Shown here one piece after another: positions 24,132 through 31,537 of a stretch of DNA of 40,938 nt. The notes beneath the pieces are model-generated. The model ran no database searches, was not told the origin of the DNA, and saw only the letters and a program-made list of their open reading frames with translations. The stretch is from NCBI GenBank assembly GCA_005881435.1, contig VBHP01000033.1:1-40938 (forward strand), in the 5' to 3' direction. Position 1 is the stretch's first letter, and each line of letters starts with the position of its first letter. The translations under genes were made by a program, and so were the position numbers. Origin of the DNA: Chloroflexota bacterium. GTDB lineage: Bacteria; Chloroflexota; Limnocylindria; P2-11E; CF-107.

Positions 24132-24853
24132 ACCTGGCGCTTCAGCTCGCTGGCCGTGCGTGGATATCGGGCCGGGGTCGGTCTGCGTTTCGATGCGATC
24201 ACGAGGCAGCGTCCGGGGAGCGCGTCGCCGAGCGAGAGCTCCGCAGTCGTCACGACGCGGGTGATCTCGCCTCCGAGTGCCCGAGCCGCGCGCGCCGCGG
24301 CGCCGAGCTCGGCTTCGACACGGCCCTTGTACGCGACGGCGTCCCCGCCGACACGGCAGAGCGGCAGGAGCAGCTCGAGGTTCGTCGCCAGCACCGGCAG
24401 CGCGCGGACCACGGCGACGTCGTGCCGCTCGCGATGCGCCGGATCGCGTGCCAGGTCCTCCGCGCGCGCTTGGATGATCGTGACGTTCGCCAGCTCCAGG
24501 GCGACGATGAGCTCCTCCAGAAAGCGCACTTTCTTGCCGACCGATTCGACGAGCGTCACGCGGACATCGCCGCGCGCGATCGCCAGCGGCACTCCCGGGA
24601 AGCCCGCGCCTGTGCCAACGTCGATCAAACGAGCGGCAGGCGCGGGCGTACGCACCAGCAGTAGGGTCAATGAATCCAGGAAGTGCTTGGTCGCGATCTC
24701 GGCCGGGTCGACGATGGCCGTCAGATTGACGACCTCGTTCCGTTCACGAAGGAGTGAGCTGTATCGATCGAACTGCCGCAGCTGTGCGTCGTCCAGATGG
24801 ACCCCGCTCTGCACAAGCCGATCGAGGTGCACGATGGTCGGAGGCTCGGTCAT
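24125..24853 (-). CDS. rsmG: 16S rRNA (guanine527-N7)-methyltransferase RsmG
   Basis: A 242-residue protein of the RsmG (GidB) family, which methylates N7 of G527 in 16S rRNA. RYSSLLRERNEVVNLTAI and KHFLDSLTLLL are typical of the N-terminal half. LIDVGTGAGFPGVPLAIA is the SAM-binding loop, followed by VTLVESVGKKVRFLEELI. DVAVVRALPVLATNLELLLP and YKGRVEAEL cover the C-terminal part. The ATG at 24853 gives the family start MTEPPTIVHLDRL. It has no Shine-Dalgarno; TAGTCT lies 8 nt upstream. It is the first gene of a four-gene unit and divergent from a cupredoxin. Confidence 0.93.
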   Translation of the reverse strand: MTEPPTIVHLDRLVQSGVHLDDAQLRQFDRYSSLLRERNEVVNLTAIVDPAEIATKHFLDSLTLLLVRTPAPAARLIDVGTGAGFPGVPLAIARGDVRVTLVESVGKKVRFLEELIVALELANVTIIQARAEDLARDPAHRERHDVAVVRALPVLATNLELLLPLCRVGGDAVAYKGRVEAELGAAARAARALGGEITRVVTTAELSLGDALPGRCLVIASKRRPTPARYPRTASELKRQVW

Positions 24854-24860
24854 CGTTCCG

Positions 24861-24867
24861 TAGACTA
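24861..24867. promoter_or_regulatory. Shared bidirectional -10 element (rsmG / cupredoxin)
   Basis: The heptamer TAGACTA gives TAGACT on plus (7 nt before the GTG at 24874) and TAGTCT on minus (8 nt before the ATG at 24853). The two start codons are only 20 bp apart, so both promoters must use overlapping -10 positions and both mRNAs would be leaderless. Confidence 0.5.
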
Positions 24868-24873
24868 AGCGCG

Positions 24874-25500
24874 GTGCGTTTACTTCCCCTGATCGCTGCC
24901 GTCGCACTTTCGGTCGGGCCCTTCGTGCTGCCCGGCTCCGTGCTGGCGGCTTCCTGGAGCGTCCAGATCAAGAACTTCGCCTTCAACCCAGCGACGACAA
25001 ACGTCTCGGCCGGCGACACCGTCACCTGGGTCAACCTGGACCCGACCGCCCACCGCGTGCACTGGACCGGCAACCAGTTCCCCGACAGTGCGGACCTGCA
25101 GCAGAGTCAGGCGTACGCCGTGACCTTCACCGTGCCCGGCGCGTACGGCTACATCTGCGGCATCCACCCGCAGATGCAGGGCGTTGTCAACGTCCAGCGC
25201 ACGGTGGCCACGCCGACCCCGACGGTGCCACCACGCACGAGCGCGCCCCCGCCGACAGCGTCGCCCACGCCCTCTCCGACACCGTCTCCGAGCGAATCTC
25301 CGACGCCCTCGCCAACAAGCTCGCCGACGGCGGCCGCGACGGTGTCGGCGTCACCCTCTCCGTCGCCGACACAGAGCGCATCCGCGACGCCGCTCGCCTC
25401 CCCGGCCGTCCAGACCAACACGTTCATCGGAGTCGCGCTGATCGCGGTCGGAATGTCCATCCTGGTCGGCGCGCTGTGGTGGCGTTTCGGTCGCGCCTAA
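24874..25500 (+). CDS. Cupredoxin-domain protein with Ser/Pro/Thr stalk and C-terminal membrane anchor
   Basis: A 208-residue protein. A signal peptide (MRLLPLIAAVALSVGPFVLP, cleavage near VLA) leads into a plastocyanin-like domain: VQIKNFAFNPATTNVSAGDT and TVTWVNLDPTAHRVHW (first His ligand), then YGYICGIHPQMQGVVNV, which holds the Cys, His and Met of a type I copper site. A 65-residue Ser/Pro/Thr/Ala-rich linker follows, and a C-terminal membrane segment (FIGVALIAVGMSILVGALWW) with basic tail. It would be a cell-surface blue-copper electron carrier on a stalk. The start is GTG at 24874. Confidence 0.88.
   Translation: MRLLPLIAAVALSVGPFVLPGSVLAASWSVQIKNFAFNPATTNVSAGDTVTWVNLDPTAHRVHWTGNQFPDSADLQQSQAYAVTFTVPGAYGYICGIHPQMQGVVNVQRTVATPTPTVPPRTSAPPPTASPTPSPTPSPSESPTPSPTSSPTAAATVSASPSPSPTQSASATPLASPAVQTNTFIGVALIAVGMSILVGALWWRFGRA
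25212..25405 (+). repeat. Low-complexity Ser/Pro/Thr-coding tract
   Basis: This stretch encodes the cupredoxin stalk, a degenerate run of Thr-Pro and Ser-Pro dipeptides (for example SPTPSPTPSPSESPTPSPTS). Length variation between strains would be expected. It is not a CRISPR or intergenic repeat. Confidence 0.75.
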
Positions 25501-25537
25501 AGGTGGCAGGTGTTTTGCAATTGACCGGCAGGCGCAC

Positions 25538-25867
25538 ATGGACGATGTCGAGTGGCTCATCGAGCGGCTTGGTGACGCGCGCTGCGCGAGCTGCGGTCTG
25601 CGGTACACCAAGGGCGCCGTACGCGGCATCGGCTACGAGAACGACTACTGGTTCGTCTACGTCACCTGCCTCGGCTGCGGCACGCAGGGCGTCGGCGTCG
25701 CGATGACCAAAGGGGCTCCGGCGGTGCCCGCCGCGGTCCTGCCGTCGCCCGCGGCCCCGCTCGAGCCGGACTTCACCACCGACGACGTCCTCGACGCCCA
25801 CGAGCTTCTATCGTCGTACCGCGGTGACGTCCACGGCCTCTTCTCCTCCGGCGCGCACGTCGCCTAA
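25538..25867 (+). CDS. Small protein with two CxxC pairs, putative zinc ribbon
   Basis: A 109-residue protein of unknown function. Cys16-Cys19 (RCASCG) and Cys44-Cys47 (TCLGCG) lie 25 residues apart in a pattern that fits a structural zinc site, with a beta-rich stretch between (GIGYENDYWFVYVT). The second half is rich in alanine and proline, then acidic (DFTTDDVLDAHELLSSYRGD). GGCAGG lies 5 nt before the ATG. Its 3' end overlaps the next gene by 44 bp in another frame, suggesting coupled translation. Confidence 0.7.
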   Translation: MDDVEWLIERLGDARCASCGLRYTKGAVRGIGYENDYWFVYVTCLGCGTQGVGVAMTKGAPAVPAAVLPSPAAPLEPDFTTDDVLDAHELLSSYRGDVHGLFSSGAHVA

Positions 25868-26237
25868 CGTTCTCTTCGCGCACCCCAGCGAGGCCGCGTT
25901 CGCCCGGATCCTGAGCTACTACCGCATCGTCTGGCGCTACGAACCCCGGACGTTCCCGATACGGTGGGCCCCCGACGGCCGCGTCGTCGAAAGTTTCACG
26001 CCGGACTTCTATCTCTCCGAGCTCGACCTGTACGTCGAGCTGACGACGCTGAAGCAGAGCCTGGTGACGCGGAAGAATCGCAAGCTGCGGCTCCTGCGAC
26101 GCCTATACCCCGACGTCTCGGTGAAGCTCTTCTATCGCGGCGACCTCGGCCTGCTGCTGGGGAAGTACGCGGTCATGGGCAAGGTGCCGCTGCACGCCCG
26201 CACGCGGCCGCGCGCGCTGCTGCCCATGCCAGAATGA
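25824..26237 (+). CDS. Hypothetical protein with a possible PD-(D/E)XK nuclease-like core
   Basis: A 137-residue protein, GTG start. Residues 18-100 read like a Vsr/DUF559/TnsA-type endonuclease fold: AHPSEAAFARILSYYRIVWR, then FTPDFYLSELDLYVELTTLK with Asp (PDF) and Glu (VELT), then RKNRKLRLLRRLYPDVSVKL and FYRGDL. The catalytic Lys of the motif is not in its normal place (ELT rather than ExK), so activity is doubtful. The start lies 44 bp inside the CxxC gene; no later start codon is convincing. The gene ends 7 bp before hpt. A DNA- or RNA-related role is only a guess. Confidence 0.68.
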   Translation: MTSTASSPPARTSPNVLFAHPSEAAFARILSYYRIVWRYEPRTFPIRWAPDGRVVESFTPDFYLSELDLYVELTTLKQSLVTRKNRKLRLLRRLYPDVSVKLFYRGDLGLLLGKYAVMGKVPLHARTRPRALLPMPE

Positions 26238-26244
26238 GACGCGC

Positions 26245-26805
26245 ATGAGCACGCGGGACGCGACGATGATGGACGACGTCGCCGAGATCCTGCTCGACAC
26301 CGAGACCATCTCATCGCGGGTGCGCCAGCTCGGCGCCGACATCGCGCGCGACTACGCCGCCAAAGACGTCGTCCTGGTCAGCATCCTCAAGGGTGCGCTG
26401 CCGTTCCTGGCGGACCTGATGCGGGCGGCGCCGATCCCGCTGGCGCTCGATTTCCTGGAGGTCTCATCGTACGGAACCTCCACTGAGACCTCCGGCGTCG
26501 TGCGCGTGCTGAAAGACCTGGCCAACCCGATCGAGGGGCGACATGTGCTCATCGTCGAAGACATCATCGATACAGGCCTCACGTTGAACTACGTCATCGA
26601 ACACCTCAGAGCGCAGCGTCCCGCGAGCATCAAGTTGTGCGCGTTGCTGGACAAGCCGGCGCGCCGCATCGTGCCGTTGCAGATCGATTACCGCGGCTTC
26701 GAGATCCCCGACAAGTTCGTCATCGGGTACGGCCTCGACTACGCGGAGCGGTACCGCAACCTTCCGTTCATCGGCGTGCTGCGACCTGAGGTGTACCGGC
26801 GCTGA
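26245..26805 (+). CDS. hpt: Hypoxanthine phosphoribosyltransferase
   Basis: A 186-residue purine-salvage enzyme converting hypoxanthine or guanine plus PRPP to IMP or GMP. SRVRQLGADIARDYAAKDVV and VLVSILKGALPFLADLMR form the N-terminal half. SSYGTSTETSG is the flexible loop, VLIVEDIIDTGLTLNY is the PRPP-binding motif with the two acidic residues, and DYRGFEIPDKFVIGYGLDYA is the base-binding end. All key residues are present. MMDDV near residue 8 could be an alternative start. It is transcribed with the two preceding small genes and ends 1 bp before the SpoIID/LytB gene. Confidence 0.95.
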   Translation: MSTRDATMMDDVAEILLDTETISSRVRQLGADIARDYAAKDVVLVSILKGALPFLADLMRAAPIPLALDFLEVSSYGTSTETSGVVRVLKDLANPIEGRHVLIVEDIIDTGLTLNYVIEHLRAQRPASIKLCALLDKPARRIVPLQIDYRGFEIPDKFVIGYGLDYAERYRNLPFIGVLRPEVYRR

Positions 26806-26806
26806 G

Positions 26807-28303
26807 ATGCGGCGCGCCCTCGTCGCCGCGCTAGCCGGCGCGATACTCCTCGTCGCCTCGTTGCCCGTGCACGCGGCAAACACGTATGGGTTGCCCGAGA
26901 CGGTGCGGATCAACATCGGTCTCGAGGGCCTGACCCAGGCGGTGATCTCCGCCACCGGGCCGTTCCTCGTCACCGCGCCTGAGGGTAAGACCGTGTTCCG
27001 CGACGCCGGTCGATTGGCCGTGCGCACCAATGTCCTGCGCCTCGACGGTGACATCGCGATCCCGCGCGGGTACGTGCCGGTGGAAGAGCGTCCGACGCGT
27101 CTGGCGCTGATCCGCGAGGCCCGGCTGGCCGAAGCTATCTCGCCGAAATCCTTGGTGCGCATACCCTTCGAGCTCGAGCAGCTGGCCTCCGTCTCCACTC
27201 TCGACACCGGCATCGGGCCCTCGATCTTCCGCGCCAGTAGCATCATCGGGCTCAAGTTCGCGCCCCTCGATCAAGGCACGCTGACGCTCAATGGCAAGGG
27301 CTATCGCGGGACCTTCGAGGTCGCGCCCTATGGCCAGGCCTTCACGATCATCAACACCGTGGCGACCGACCGTTACCTCGTGTCGGTCGTCGGCAGCGAG
27401 ATCCCGCAGGACTGGCACCGCGAGGCGCAGGCGGCGCAGGTCATCGCCGCGCGCACCTACCTGATCAGGCACCTCGGCTCGCACGGCTCGTACGACCTCG
27501 ACGGCGACGAACGCGACCAGGCGTACAAGGGCGTCTACGGCGAAGCCGACAGCACCGAGAAGGCGCTGCAGCGGACCGCCGGTCTGGTCATCACGTACGC
27601 CGGCGCGCCGATCGACGCGTTCTACTCCGCGAATGCGGGCGGCGTGACCGAGAACTCGGAGAACGTCTGGGTCACATCGCTCCCGTACCTGCGAAGCGTG
27701 GCCTCGCCCGGGGACGAGGTAGCGCTGCGGTCGTCGTGGGGCGCGTCGTCGTACGACTGGACCAAGGAGTACACCGAACCGCAGCTCCGCCAGCAGCTCT
27801 TCCGGATCGGCGTGAACGTCGGCCAGATACAAGCCATCGACGTGTTGGAGAAGAGCGCGTCGGGCGGCGTGCTCCTGGCGCGCATCCGCGGCTCGCTCGG
27901 ATCGCGCGACGTGATCAAGGACAGCACGCGCTTCACGTTCGGACTGAAGTCGCAGCTGTTCACGGTGCAGTTCCGGCCGGCGACGGATCAGGAGCTGGTG
28001 AAGGTCGATGACGCCACGCGCCTCACCGAGCTCGGCAACCTCGGAGCGGACCGCGATGCGGTCGTACTCAGCGCGCAGTCATCGCTGCAGACGGATGGAT
28101 CGGTCCTGGTGAGCGGTTTCAAGACGAAGCAGTACCTGTACCGGCTCCCGGCGCGTGTGGTGTTCACCGGCAAGGGCTACGGCCACCGCGTGGGGATGTC
28201 GCAGTGGGGCATGCAGGGCATGGCGGTCCAGGGTGCGGACTACGAGCAGATCATCAAGCACTACTACCAAGGCGTGGCGCTGACCAAGATCGCGGGCCCG
28301 TAG
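26807..28303 (+). CDS. SpoIID/LytB domain protein
   Basis: A 498-residue secreted protein. MRRALVAALAGAILLVASLPVHA is a signal peptide with an AxA-like site at VHA. Residues 150-300 contain the SpoIID signature: VATDRYLVSVVGSEIPQDWH, EAQAAQVIAARTYLIRHLGS and the TAGLVITYAGAPIDAFYSAN catalytic region with Glu and Asn following (TENSENVWV). The end GKGYGHRVGMSQWGMQGMAV and GADYEQIIKHYYQGV is the classical C-terminal motif. SpoIID proteins are lytic transglycosylases acting on denuded peptidoglycan; LytB-type members modify amidases. In non-sporulators their role is cell-wall remodelling. Confidence 0.9.
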   Translation: MRRALVAALAGAILLVASLPVHAANTYGLPETVRINIGLEGLTQAVISATGPFLVTAPEGKTVFRDAGRLAVRTNVLRLDGDIAIPRGYVPVEERPTRLALIREARLAEAISPKSLVRIPFELEQLASVSTLDTGIGPSIFRASSIIGLKFAPLDQGTLTLNGKGYRGTFEVAPYGQAFTIINTVATDRYLVSVVGSEIPQDWHREAQAAQVIAARTYLIRHLGSHGSYDLDGDERDQAYKGVYGEADSTEKALQRTAGLVITYAGAPIDAFYSANAGGVTENSENVWVTSLPYLRSVASPGDEVALRSSWGASSYDWTKEYTEPQLRQQLFRIGVNVGQIQAIDVLEKSASGGVLLARIRGSLGSRDVIKDSTRFTFGLKSQLFTVQFRPATDQELVKVDDATRLTELGNLGADRDAVVLSAQSSLQTDGSVLVSGFKTKQYLYRLPARVVFTGKGYGHRVGMSQWGMQGMAVQGADYEQIIKHYYQGVALTKIAGP

Positions 28304-28306
28304 CCG

Positions 28307-28829
28307 ATGAAGGCGCGGAGCGCGATCACCGTGGATCGCCCGCTGCTCGACGTGTTCCCGGCTCTCGCGGCCGCGCTCGCAGCGCCACCCGTCCTCGACG
28401 TCCAGCCTGACAGCTTCACGCTCGAGGCGCGCACGACGAACGCGCTCGTCGCAGTCGCCGCCGAGCGCGGCGGGGAGAAGCTCACGGTCCGCTACGTCTT
28501 CGCGTCCGCGGGACCGGGGACCACCGGTCGAGTGCGCGTACGAGGTCGCATCGCGCTCGATGCTCGCATCCCTCGTCGCCGGCGCCGACGCGACCAAGTT
28601 CCTGGCCGCCTGGATGCAGCAGGACCTGCAGCGCATCTCGCACGCTCTGCGGGAAATGGTCAACGCCGAGGGCGAGCGCGAGCAGGCGGCTCAGCCGGCC
28701 GCGGCGCCGGCCGGCAGCACCGCCGAGCCGAGGCATGTGGTACGGCGCCTGAACATCAAGTGGAAGGTGCAGGTCCCGCCGGGCGTGACGCTCGACGCTT
28801 CGCGCGTCGACCCGGACGCCGGCGCCTAG
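28307..28829 (+). pseudogene. SRPBCC-like small gene interrupted by a frameshift
   Basis: The frame opened by ATG at 28307 is coding-like to about 28510 (ITVDRPLLDVFPALAAALAA ... GEKLTVRYVFASAGPG). A second frame, +1 to it, then reads VECAYEVASRSMLASLVAGA and DATKFLAAWMQQDLQRISHA, ending TAG at 28829. Joined, they give about 174 residues resembling a START/SRPBCC-type ligand-binding protein (weak resemblance by eye). The switch falls near the run GCGGGACCGGGGACCACC, where one extra G would explain it. It could be a true frameshift mutation, an assembly error or programmed. The first frame stays open to 29203 but loses coding character. Confidence 0.6.
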
Positions 28830-29854
28830 CTGATCGTCTGGACCGCTCGAAGCGGGATCTTGGCGATCAGCACATGCGTGCCGTCGGCGCGCGCCTCGTT
28901 CGTGGATTCGGCGCGAAGCAGGTCCAGGCGCTCGCTACGGCGAAGTCCCGAGGCCAGCTCGGTGTCGGACGGCAGCTCTTTGCCGTCAGATTGAATGAAG
29001 ATCTCGACCGTGTCTTCCTTCCAGGTCATGCCCAGGGCGATCTTCTTTGCCTGCCCGCGCTCGATCCGCTCCACCAGCGAGTCCTGGATCAGGCGGAAGA
29101 TCGCGACCTCGTCGTCGGATGGGAGGCGGCGGTCGCGTCCACTCGACGAGAAGTCGAGCCGCACCTGATGCTTTTCGATGAGCGTCTGCACGTAGCGGCG
29201 TAGCGTCGGCACGAGGCCGAGATCGTCGAGAATCATCGGTCGCAGCTCGAAGATGAACCCGCGCAGTTCCTGCAGCGTCTTGCCCACTTGCGTCCGCAGG
29301 CTGCCGAGCTCGACGCGGGCGCGCTGGGCGTCGGTATCGAAGAGACGTTCGCTGATCTCGGCCTGGAGCACGACGTTCGACAGCGCCTGCGCCGGGCCGT
29401 CGTGGACCTGACGCGCGAGCCTGCGGCGCTCCTCCTCCTGGGTCTCGACGACGGCCTGCAGCAAGCGCGTCTCGTCGAGCGGCGGAGGCGCGACCTCGCC
29501 ATTCTCGGACGGCGGCGGGATGTCGCGGGCGGCCGAGGCTGCCTCGACGACGAGCGGATTGAGGCGGTCCATCAGCCTGCGTTTCGACTGCAGGGCCGTG
29601 AGCTGCCCCTCCATCGTCACGCGCTTCTCCATGGCCTCGGCGAACTCGCGATAGGCGCCGAAGATCTCCTCGCGCTGGAAGTTGGCCGGATTGCGCTGCA
29701 TGTCGACCACTTTGGTGGCGGTCTGCTCCTCGCGGGTCTTGAGGCGGCTGACCTCGGTGCCGGTGGATTCGATCAGCAGGTCGAGCTCGCGTGTCTCGGC
29801 GGCCAGTTGCTGCGCCTGCGCCTGCAGCTTCTTGGCGATGTCGACCTCGGGCAC
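28826..29854 (-). CDS. DegS-like histidine kinase paralogue with degenerate ATPase domain
   Basis: A 342-residue cytoplasmic protein. A long coiled coil fills residues 5-100 (AKKLQAQAQQLAAETRELDL). The HisKA_3 H-box is intact (RRRLARQVHDGPAQALSN, His151), as is the ELRGFIFELRP helix. The HATPase part is eroded: the N-box, usually QEALxN, reads QDSLVE so the Mg-binding Asn is Glu262; the G1 box reads SDGKE; no second glycine box is visible. It probably cannot bind ATP normally but could be phosphorylated in trans or act as a phosphatase or scaffold. The start is GTG at 29854, 4 bp after the response regulator. Confidence 0.85.
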   Translation of the reverse strand: MPEVDIAKKLQAQAQQLAAETRELDLLIESTGTEVSRLKTREEQTATKVVDMQRNPANFQREEIFGAYREFAEAMEKRVTMEGQLTALQSKRRLMDRLNPLVVEAASAARDIPPPSENGEVAPPPLDETRLLQAVVETQEEERRRLARQVHDGPAQALSNVVLQAEISERLFDTDAQRARVELGSLRTQVGKTLQELRGFIFELRPMILDDLGLVPTLRRYVQTLIEKHQVRLDFSSSGRDRRLPSDDEVAIFRLIQDSLVERIERGQAKKIALGMTWKEDTVEIFIQSDGKELPSDTELASGLRRSERLDLLRAESTNEARADGTHVLIAKIPLRAVQTIS

Positions 29855-29858
29855 GGTT

Positions 29859-30572
29859 TTAGGCGCCCTCCGGTCCCTTAATCCACCCCTGCTTGATCGC
29901 GTACACCACGGCTTGCGTGCGGTCGTTGACCGAGAGCTTGCGCAGGATCGACGACATATGGTTCTTGACGGTCTGTTCTGAGATCGCGAGCGCGTACGCG
30001 ACCTCCTTGTTGGTCATGCCCTGCGCGATGTTGTCGAGGATCTGGACCTCGCGTGGCGACAGCGGCGCGAACACGTGAGCCGAGCTCGGACCGTAGACCG
30101 ACAGCTCACGGAACTCCGCCAGCACCTTGGATGCGACCGCGGGACGGCTGAAGACTTTCTCGTTGATGGTGAAGACGCCGGCGCGGACTTTCCGCAGCGT
30201 GTCGACGAGCTCAGCCGGCTCGGCGCTCTTGGACAAGTACGCCGACGCACCGGCCTTGATCGCCTCGAACAGCGTCTGCTCGTCGTCGTTCTCGGTCATG
30301 ACGATGACGCCGACGTGGGGCAGCTCGCGCTTGATGCGCTGCGTCGCCTTCAGCCCGGAGAGCTTCGGCAGGTGCGCGTCGATGATCACGACGTCGGGCT
30401 CGGCCTCGATCGTGATCCGCACCGTCTCCTCGCCGTCGGCGGCGCTGCCGATGACCTCGATGTCCTCCTCGCCCTCCAGGGCTTTCTGCATGCCGATCAC
30501 ACTGAAGCGCTCGGCGTCGGCGATGAGAAGGCGGATCAGCTTGGTGTCCGAGTTGTTGCGGTCGACGCTCAC
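29859..30572 (-). CDS. NarL/FixJ-family response regulator
   Basis: A 237-residue regulator. The receiver domain (12-130) has the phosphoacceptor Asp65 (VVIIDAHLPKLSG), Thr in VIVMTENDDE and Lys in YLSKSAE. In the acidic pocket, usually DD, Asp19 is kept but Ala20 replaces the second (LLIADAERFS). The LuxR-type DNA-binding domain (about 178-232) has PLSPREVQILDNIAQGMTNK and EVAYALAISEQTVKNHMSSI. It is the output of a DegS/DegU- or LiaS/LiaR-type system. The GTG start at 30572 overlaps the kinase stop as GTGA. A kinase lies on each side in the same transcript. Confidence 0.93.
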   Translation of the reverse strand: MSVDRNNSDTKLIRLLIADAERFSVIGMQKALEGEEDIEVIGSAADGEETVRITIEAEPDVVIIDAHLPKLSGLKATQRIKRELPHVGVIVMTENDDEQTLFEAIKAGASAYLSKSAEPAELVDTLRKVRAGVFTINEKVFSRPAVASKVLAEFRELSVYGPSSAHVFAPLSPREVQILDNIAQGMTNKEVAYALAISEQTVKNHMSSILRKLSVNDRTQAVVYAIKQGWIKGPEGA

Positions 30573-31516
30573 GCCGCACGCTCCCGCACCGACAGCGTCA
30601 CCGCGCATCCGGTACCCGGCGAGGAGCGGACCTCGAAGGAGGCGCCGATGACCTCGGCGCGCTCGCGCATCGTCACCAGCCCGAAACTCTTTGCCCGCCG
30701 CGTCGCGCGCACCAGGTCGAATCCCTGCCCGTCGTCGACGATCGAGAGTGTCCAGCGTCCCTGCTCGCGACGCCAGCCGAGCTGGACCGAGCGCGCGTTG
30801 GCATGCTTGTGCACGTTCTGTAGCGCCTCCTGCAGGATGCGGTAGATCGCGAGCTCCTGGTCGGGGTCGAGACCTGTCGGTCCCGAGCGCAGATCCGTGT
30901 CGACCACCAGCCCGAAGCGCGACTGGAATTCGGCCGTGTATGCCCGCATCGCCTCAGCCAGTCCGAGGGTCGCGAGCGCCGGCGGCCGCAGATCGAAGAT
31001 CATGCCACGGACGTCCTCGAGGGACTCGCGAAGCTGGGCCCGCAGCGTCGACAGCTCGTTCAGCAGCTGTGCGCGGATCTCGGCCGAGGCGCGATCGGCG
31101 ATGCGCTCGAAGAACTCGATCTCGAAGATCGCGTTGGTCAGCACCTGCGCCGGTCCGTCGTGCACCTCCCGGTACAAACGCTGACGCTCGTGCTCGATCC
31201 CCTCGAGCACCATCGCCGCGATCTCACGGGTCTCGTCGTGCTCTCCTGGCGCCGTGGCGAGTCCGGTGAGATACGCCAGCGACGATGCCACGTGGGCCGA
31301 AGCCAGCTCGAGCTTTTGCAAGCGCGCCCGCGCATCGTGGAGGAGCTCCGTCGACGACGGGTCGTCGGCGCGCGTCGTCCCCACCAGCGACTGGTACGCA
31401 GCGCGGTACGCGTCGACGCGGCCGATGAGCTGCGACAGGCCCTCGCGCATCGACTCGGTGATGGCGTTGAAGCGCATGTCGAGATCGCGAGACAGTGCGA
31501 TCGGACTTCCCTGCAT
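30569..31516 (-). CDS. DegS/NarL-type sensor histidine kinase, intact
   Basis: A 315-residue kinase without transmembrane segments, so a cytoplasmic signal or a partner sensor is likely. Helical residues 15-110 precede the HisKA_3 box QRLYREVHDGPAQVLTNA (His119) and LEDVRGMIFDLRPP. The ATPase domain is complete: N-box QEALQNVHKHA (Asn234), G1 box DDGQGF (261-266) and GLVTMRER (279-286). The ATG at 31516 is 10 nt after a TATACT hexamer; an in-frame ATG at 31477 is also possible. It is the first gene of the kinase-regulator-kinase unit. Confidence 0.92.
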   Translation of the reverse strand: MQGSPIALSRDLDMRFNAITESMREGLSQLIGRVDAYRAAYQSLVGTTRADDPSSTELLHDARARLQKLELASAHVASSLAYLTGLATAPGEHDETREIAAMVLEGIEHERQRLYREVHDGPAQVLTNAIFEIEFFERIADRASAEIRAQLLNELSTLRAQLRESLEDVRGMIFDLRPPALATLGLAEAMRAYTAEFQSRFGLVVDTDLRSGPTGLDPDQELAIYRILQEALQNVHKHANARSVQLGWRREQGRWTLSIVDDGQGFDLVRATRRAKSFGLVTMRERAEVIGASFEVRSSPGTGCAVTLSVRERAA

Positions 31517-31526
31517 CGTCGAGCCG

Positions 31527-31532
31527 AGTATA
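31527..31532 (-). promoter_or_regulatory. -10-like hexamer of the two-component operon
   Basis: On the minus strand this reads TATACT, 10 nt before the ATG at 31516. No clear -35 is seen at 17 bp, as expected for an activator-dependent promoter, but that is inference. Confidence 0.45.
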
Positions 31533-31537
31533 TGGAC

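Noticed and set aside
25212-25405. Repetitive CCGACG/CCGTCTCCG DNA as a CRISPR-like or VNTR array
   Set aside because: It is in-frame coding for a Ser/Pro/Thr stalk with degenerate units and no regular spacers.
28530-29203. Extension of the 28307 frame to a 298-residue protein
   Set aside because: Beyond about 28530 it becomes Arg-rich and overlaps the minus-strand kinase gene; coding signal switches to another frame.
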